A DNA stretch of 25,378 bases from CAYMBL01 sp044225155 (GTDB lineage: Bacteria; Planctomycetota; Phycisphaerae; UBA1845; Fen-1342): contig JBGAJB010000026.1 in NCBI GenBank assembly GCA_044225155.1, forward strand, positions 1 to 25,378. Direction: 5' to 3'. Position numbers and translations under genes: made by a program. The notes under the pieces are model-generated. The model was not told where the DNA came from. It did no database searches and saw only the letters and a list, made by a program, of their open reading frames with translations. Below, one piece after another: positions 23,658 to 25,378 of the stretch. The first letter of the stretch is position 1, and each line of letters starts with the position of its first letter.

Positions 23658-25331
23658 ATGTCTTACACCGTCTTGGCCCGCAAATATCGCAGCCGCACGT
23701 TCGATGAGATCATCGGGCAGGAGCCGATCGCGCGCACCCTGGTCAACGCGATCAAGACCGGCCGCATCGCGCACGGCTATCTCTTCACCGGCACGCGCGG
23801 CAGCGGCAAGACCAGCACGGCCCGCATTCTCGCCAAGGCCCTGAACTGCCTGAAGTTTGACGCGCCGACGCCGACGCCCTGCGGCGAATGCGACGCCTGC
23901 CGCGCCATCGCCGAGGGGCAGGACATCGACGTGGTCGAGATCGACGCGGCCAGCAACACGGGCGTCGACAACATCCGCGAACTGCGGAGCAACACGGCGT
24001 ATCGCCCGGCGCGCAGCCGCTTCAAGATTTACATCATCGACGAAGTTCACATGCTCAGCACCGGCGCGTTCAACGCGCTGCTCAAGACGCTCGAAGAGCC
24101 GCCCGAGCACGTGAAATTCATCCTGGCCACGACCGAAGTGCAGAAGGTGCCGGCCACGATTTTGAGCCGCTGCCAGCGGTTCAATTTTCGCAACATCGAG
24201 CCCGACGCGATCGCCAAGCGGCTGCTGAAGATCGCGGTGGACGAAAAAGTGAAGCTGGATGAGGCCGTCGCGCGGCGCGTGGCACGCCTGGCGAACGGCT
24301 CGATGCGCGACGCGCTCAGTATTCTCGATCAGCTCCTGTCCGTCTCCGGAAATGATGTGTCGATGAGCCTGCTGAACGAAGTGCTTCCGCCGGCTCAAAA
24401 TGAGCAGGTGTTGCGGCTCCTCGCATGCGCGGCCGACGGCGACGCCGCGGGCGGACTGCGGGAATTGGACGCGCTGCTGAGCGGCGGACGCGGCTTGGAG
24501 GTGTTCTGTCAGGACGCGATCGACACCACTCGCACGCTGCTGTTGCTGAAAGCCTGCGGAGAAGCGACCGACAGCGTCGACCTGCCGGCCGGCGAGCGGG
24601 GCGAGTATCTGCGGCTCAGTGGCCAATTTGAGCTATCGCATTTTGTGCAGATGATCGCGATGCTCGAGGAGCTGCGCCGTTCGGTTCGTTTCAGCGGCTC
24701 GGGCCGGGCGCTCACGGACGCACTGGTAGTACGCATCTGCAAGCTACGTCAGTGGGCGTCGGTCGAGAGCGTCATCGGGGCGCTTGCCGGCGGCGCTCCC
24801 GTCGAAAAAAAAAAGAGCCTGAGCCCCGTTCCGCCGCCCGCCCGTCCGCCGGCCGCACCGCCCGCGATTGAGTCGTCGTCGCGATCAGTAGCGTCAACTG
24901 CGGCGCCGCCCCTGGCCGCCAGGCCGGCTTCAAGCACCGTCTCTCGGGCCAATGAGCCCCCAAAAGCTGCTGTGCAATCTCGCGAAACGAGGCATGCTGC
25001 GGCGTCCGTCGCCCCGCGCGTCCCCGCCCCGGCCATCGCGGTACCGTCCCCGGCTTCAGACGGCGGGCCGGACTATTCCGACGCAGCCGAGGAGCACGCG
25101 GCGCGCGAGGCCGAGCACTCATCTGGCGGCGAGATGGACGCCGCGCGACCGGGCCCGGCGCGTTCCGGCGAGCGCGGCGCCATCGAGTACATCCCGGCCG
25201 ACGCCGAGCAGCGGGCCGGCGTATTGAAGCATCCGGCCGTGACGGCGGCGTTAGAATTGTTCGACGGAATGGTCGTGAACGTGGAGCGGCGCGTGGTCAT
25301 CGGGCCGGAAACGCCGTCTGAAGCGGAGTGA
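23658..25331 (+). CDS. dnaX: DNA polymerase III subunits gamma/tau (DnaX)
   Basis: The 557-aa clamp-loader ATPase starts MSYTVLARKYRSRTFDEIIG. The AAA+ module has Walker A G45-TRGSGKT52, a zinc module C64-x10-C75-x2-C78-x2-C81, Walker B-like D128-EVH (YIIDEVHMLS), and the sensor/SRC segment ATILSRCQRFNFR. Domain III runs to about residue 375. An Ala/Pro/Ser-rich linker (about 385-490) follows and then a short conserved C-terminus. The gene loads the sliding clamp and ties the polymerase core to the helicase. At codons 383-386 a run of ten A's offers a slippage site that would give a truncated gamma form. No Shine-Dalgarno precedes the ATG. It is followed two bases later by ybaB. Confidence 0.96.
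   Translation: MSYTVLARKYRSRTFDEIIGQEPIARTLVNAIKTGRIAHGYLFTGTRGSGKTSTARILAKALNCLKFDAPTPTPCGECDACRAIAEGQDIDVVEIDAASNTGVDNIRELRSNTAYRPARSRFKIYIIDEVHMLSTGAFNALLKTLEEPPEHVKFILATTEVQKVPATILSRCQRFNFRNIEPDAIAKRLLKIAVDEKVKLDEAVARRVARLANGSMRDALSILDQLLSVSGNDVSMSLLNEVLPPAQNEQVLRLLACAADGDAAGGLRELDALLSGGRGLEVFCQDAIDTTRTLLLLKACGEATDSVDLPAGERGEYLRLSGQFELSHFVQMIAMLEELRRSVRFSGSGRALTDALVVRICKLRQWASVESVIGALAGGAPVEKKKSLSPVPPPARPPAAPPAIESSSRSVASTAAPPLAARPASSTVSRANEPPKAAVQSRETRHAAASVAPRVPAPAIAVPSPASDGGPDYSDAAEEHAAREAEHSSGGEMDAARPGPARSGERGAIEYIPADAEQRAGVLKHPAVTAALELFDGMVVNVERRVVIGPETPSEAE
24805..24814 (+). promoter_or_regulatory. A10 slippery run in dnaX, candidate tau/gamma slippage site
   Basis: Ten consecutive A's followed by G encode Glu-Lys-Lys-Lys at residues 383-386, right at the end of domain III. 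Loss of one A (or +1 slippage) leads to TGA at 24820-24822; gain of one A (or -1 slippage) leads to TGA at 24869-24871. Either yields a gamma-like product of about 386-403 aa. Thermus dnaX uses a similar A9 run for transcriptional slippage. Confidence 0.6.
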
Positions 25332-25333
25332 CG

Positions 25334-25378
25334 ATGTTCGGAAACCTGGGACAGATCGCGAGCCTGCTGAAAAACGCG
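25334..25378 (+). CDS. ybaB: YbaB/EbfC nucleoid-associated protein (5' end only)
   Basis: The ATG at 25334, with GGAG nearby (25325-25328), begins MFGNLGQIASLLKNA, closely matching the start of YbaB proteins (MFGxLGxxxxLLK). The window ends after 15 codons. The dnaX-ybaB(-recR) order is a classic bacterial block, which supports the call. The protein binds DNA as a dimer in studied bacteria. Confidence 0.8.
   Translation, partial: MFGNLGQIASLLKNA

Overview
The window is a GC-rich stretch of bacterial chromosome, coding almost end to end, from a Gram-negative bacterium. A Planctomycetota/Phycisphaerae-like origin is the best guess. The inference rests on the secreted PQQ-propeller protein opening with a 'WPRWRGPTGNG' motif, a tiny lipoprotein with an 'FQTSSC' lipobox, a fused CcoN-CcoO oxidase subunit, hairpin repeats built on CACGGGCTTGCGCCCGTG, and genes for outer-membrane and LPS assembly (BamD-like, LptE, KdsB). 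No phylogenetic marker was searched, so the taxon is inferred.

Layout. 63-1807: a small lipoprotein (minus strand) divergent from a secreted beta-propeller protein. 1848-3813: a structured intergenic element, then two coupled peptide-type ABC permeases without ATPase or binding protein. 3880-12627: a complete cbb3 oxidase operon (ccoNO-ccoQ-ccoP-ccoG-fixH-safE/ccoI-ccoS) covering the catalytic subunits, the assembly ferredoxin CcoG and the copper pump CcoI. It is closed by a 25-bp inverted repeat and an intrinsic terminator. 12782-14365: a putative promoter, an 18-codon ORF with a strong Shine-Dalgarno, the ribosome-assembly GTPase RsgA and a convergent zinc-ribbon miniprotein. 14601-16164: an enoyl-CoA hydratase coupled to a membrane-anchored dual-specificity phosphatase. 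16193-16488: hairpins and three tandem 64-67 bp repeat units. 16615-22476: a K+-channel-like RCK protein, BamD-like and LptE-like envelope proteins, FtsH and endonuclease III. 22478-25378: kdsB (minus), the SRP RNA gene with a clear promoter, dnaX and the start of ybaB.

The genes form functional blocks: low-oxygen respiration with its own maturation set, envelope biogenesis (BamD/LptE/FtsH/KdsB), and the classic ffs-dnaX-ybaB information-processing block. Several genes are tightly coupled by 4-bp ATGA overlaps.

Quality caveat. Six genes are broken by small indels: safE, ccoI with about ten or more, the zinc-ribbon gene, the enoyl-CoA hydratase, nth and kdsB. Protein motifs remain conserved on both sides of each break, which points to consensus errors in a draft assembly rather than decay. 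Large genes such as ccoNO, ftsH and dnaX are intact. The most interesting individual signals are an A10 slippery run in dnaX, a monoheme CcoP, a channel-like protein lacking the K+ selectivity filter, -10 boxes placed so close to start codons that leaderless transcripts are predicted, and several palindromic intergenic elements.
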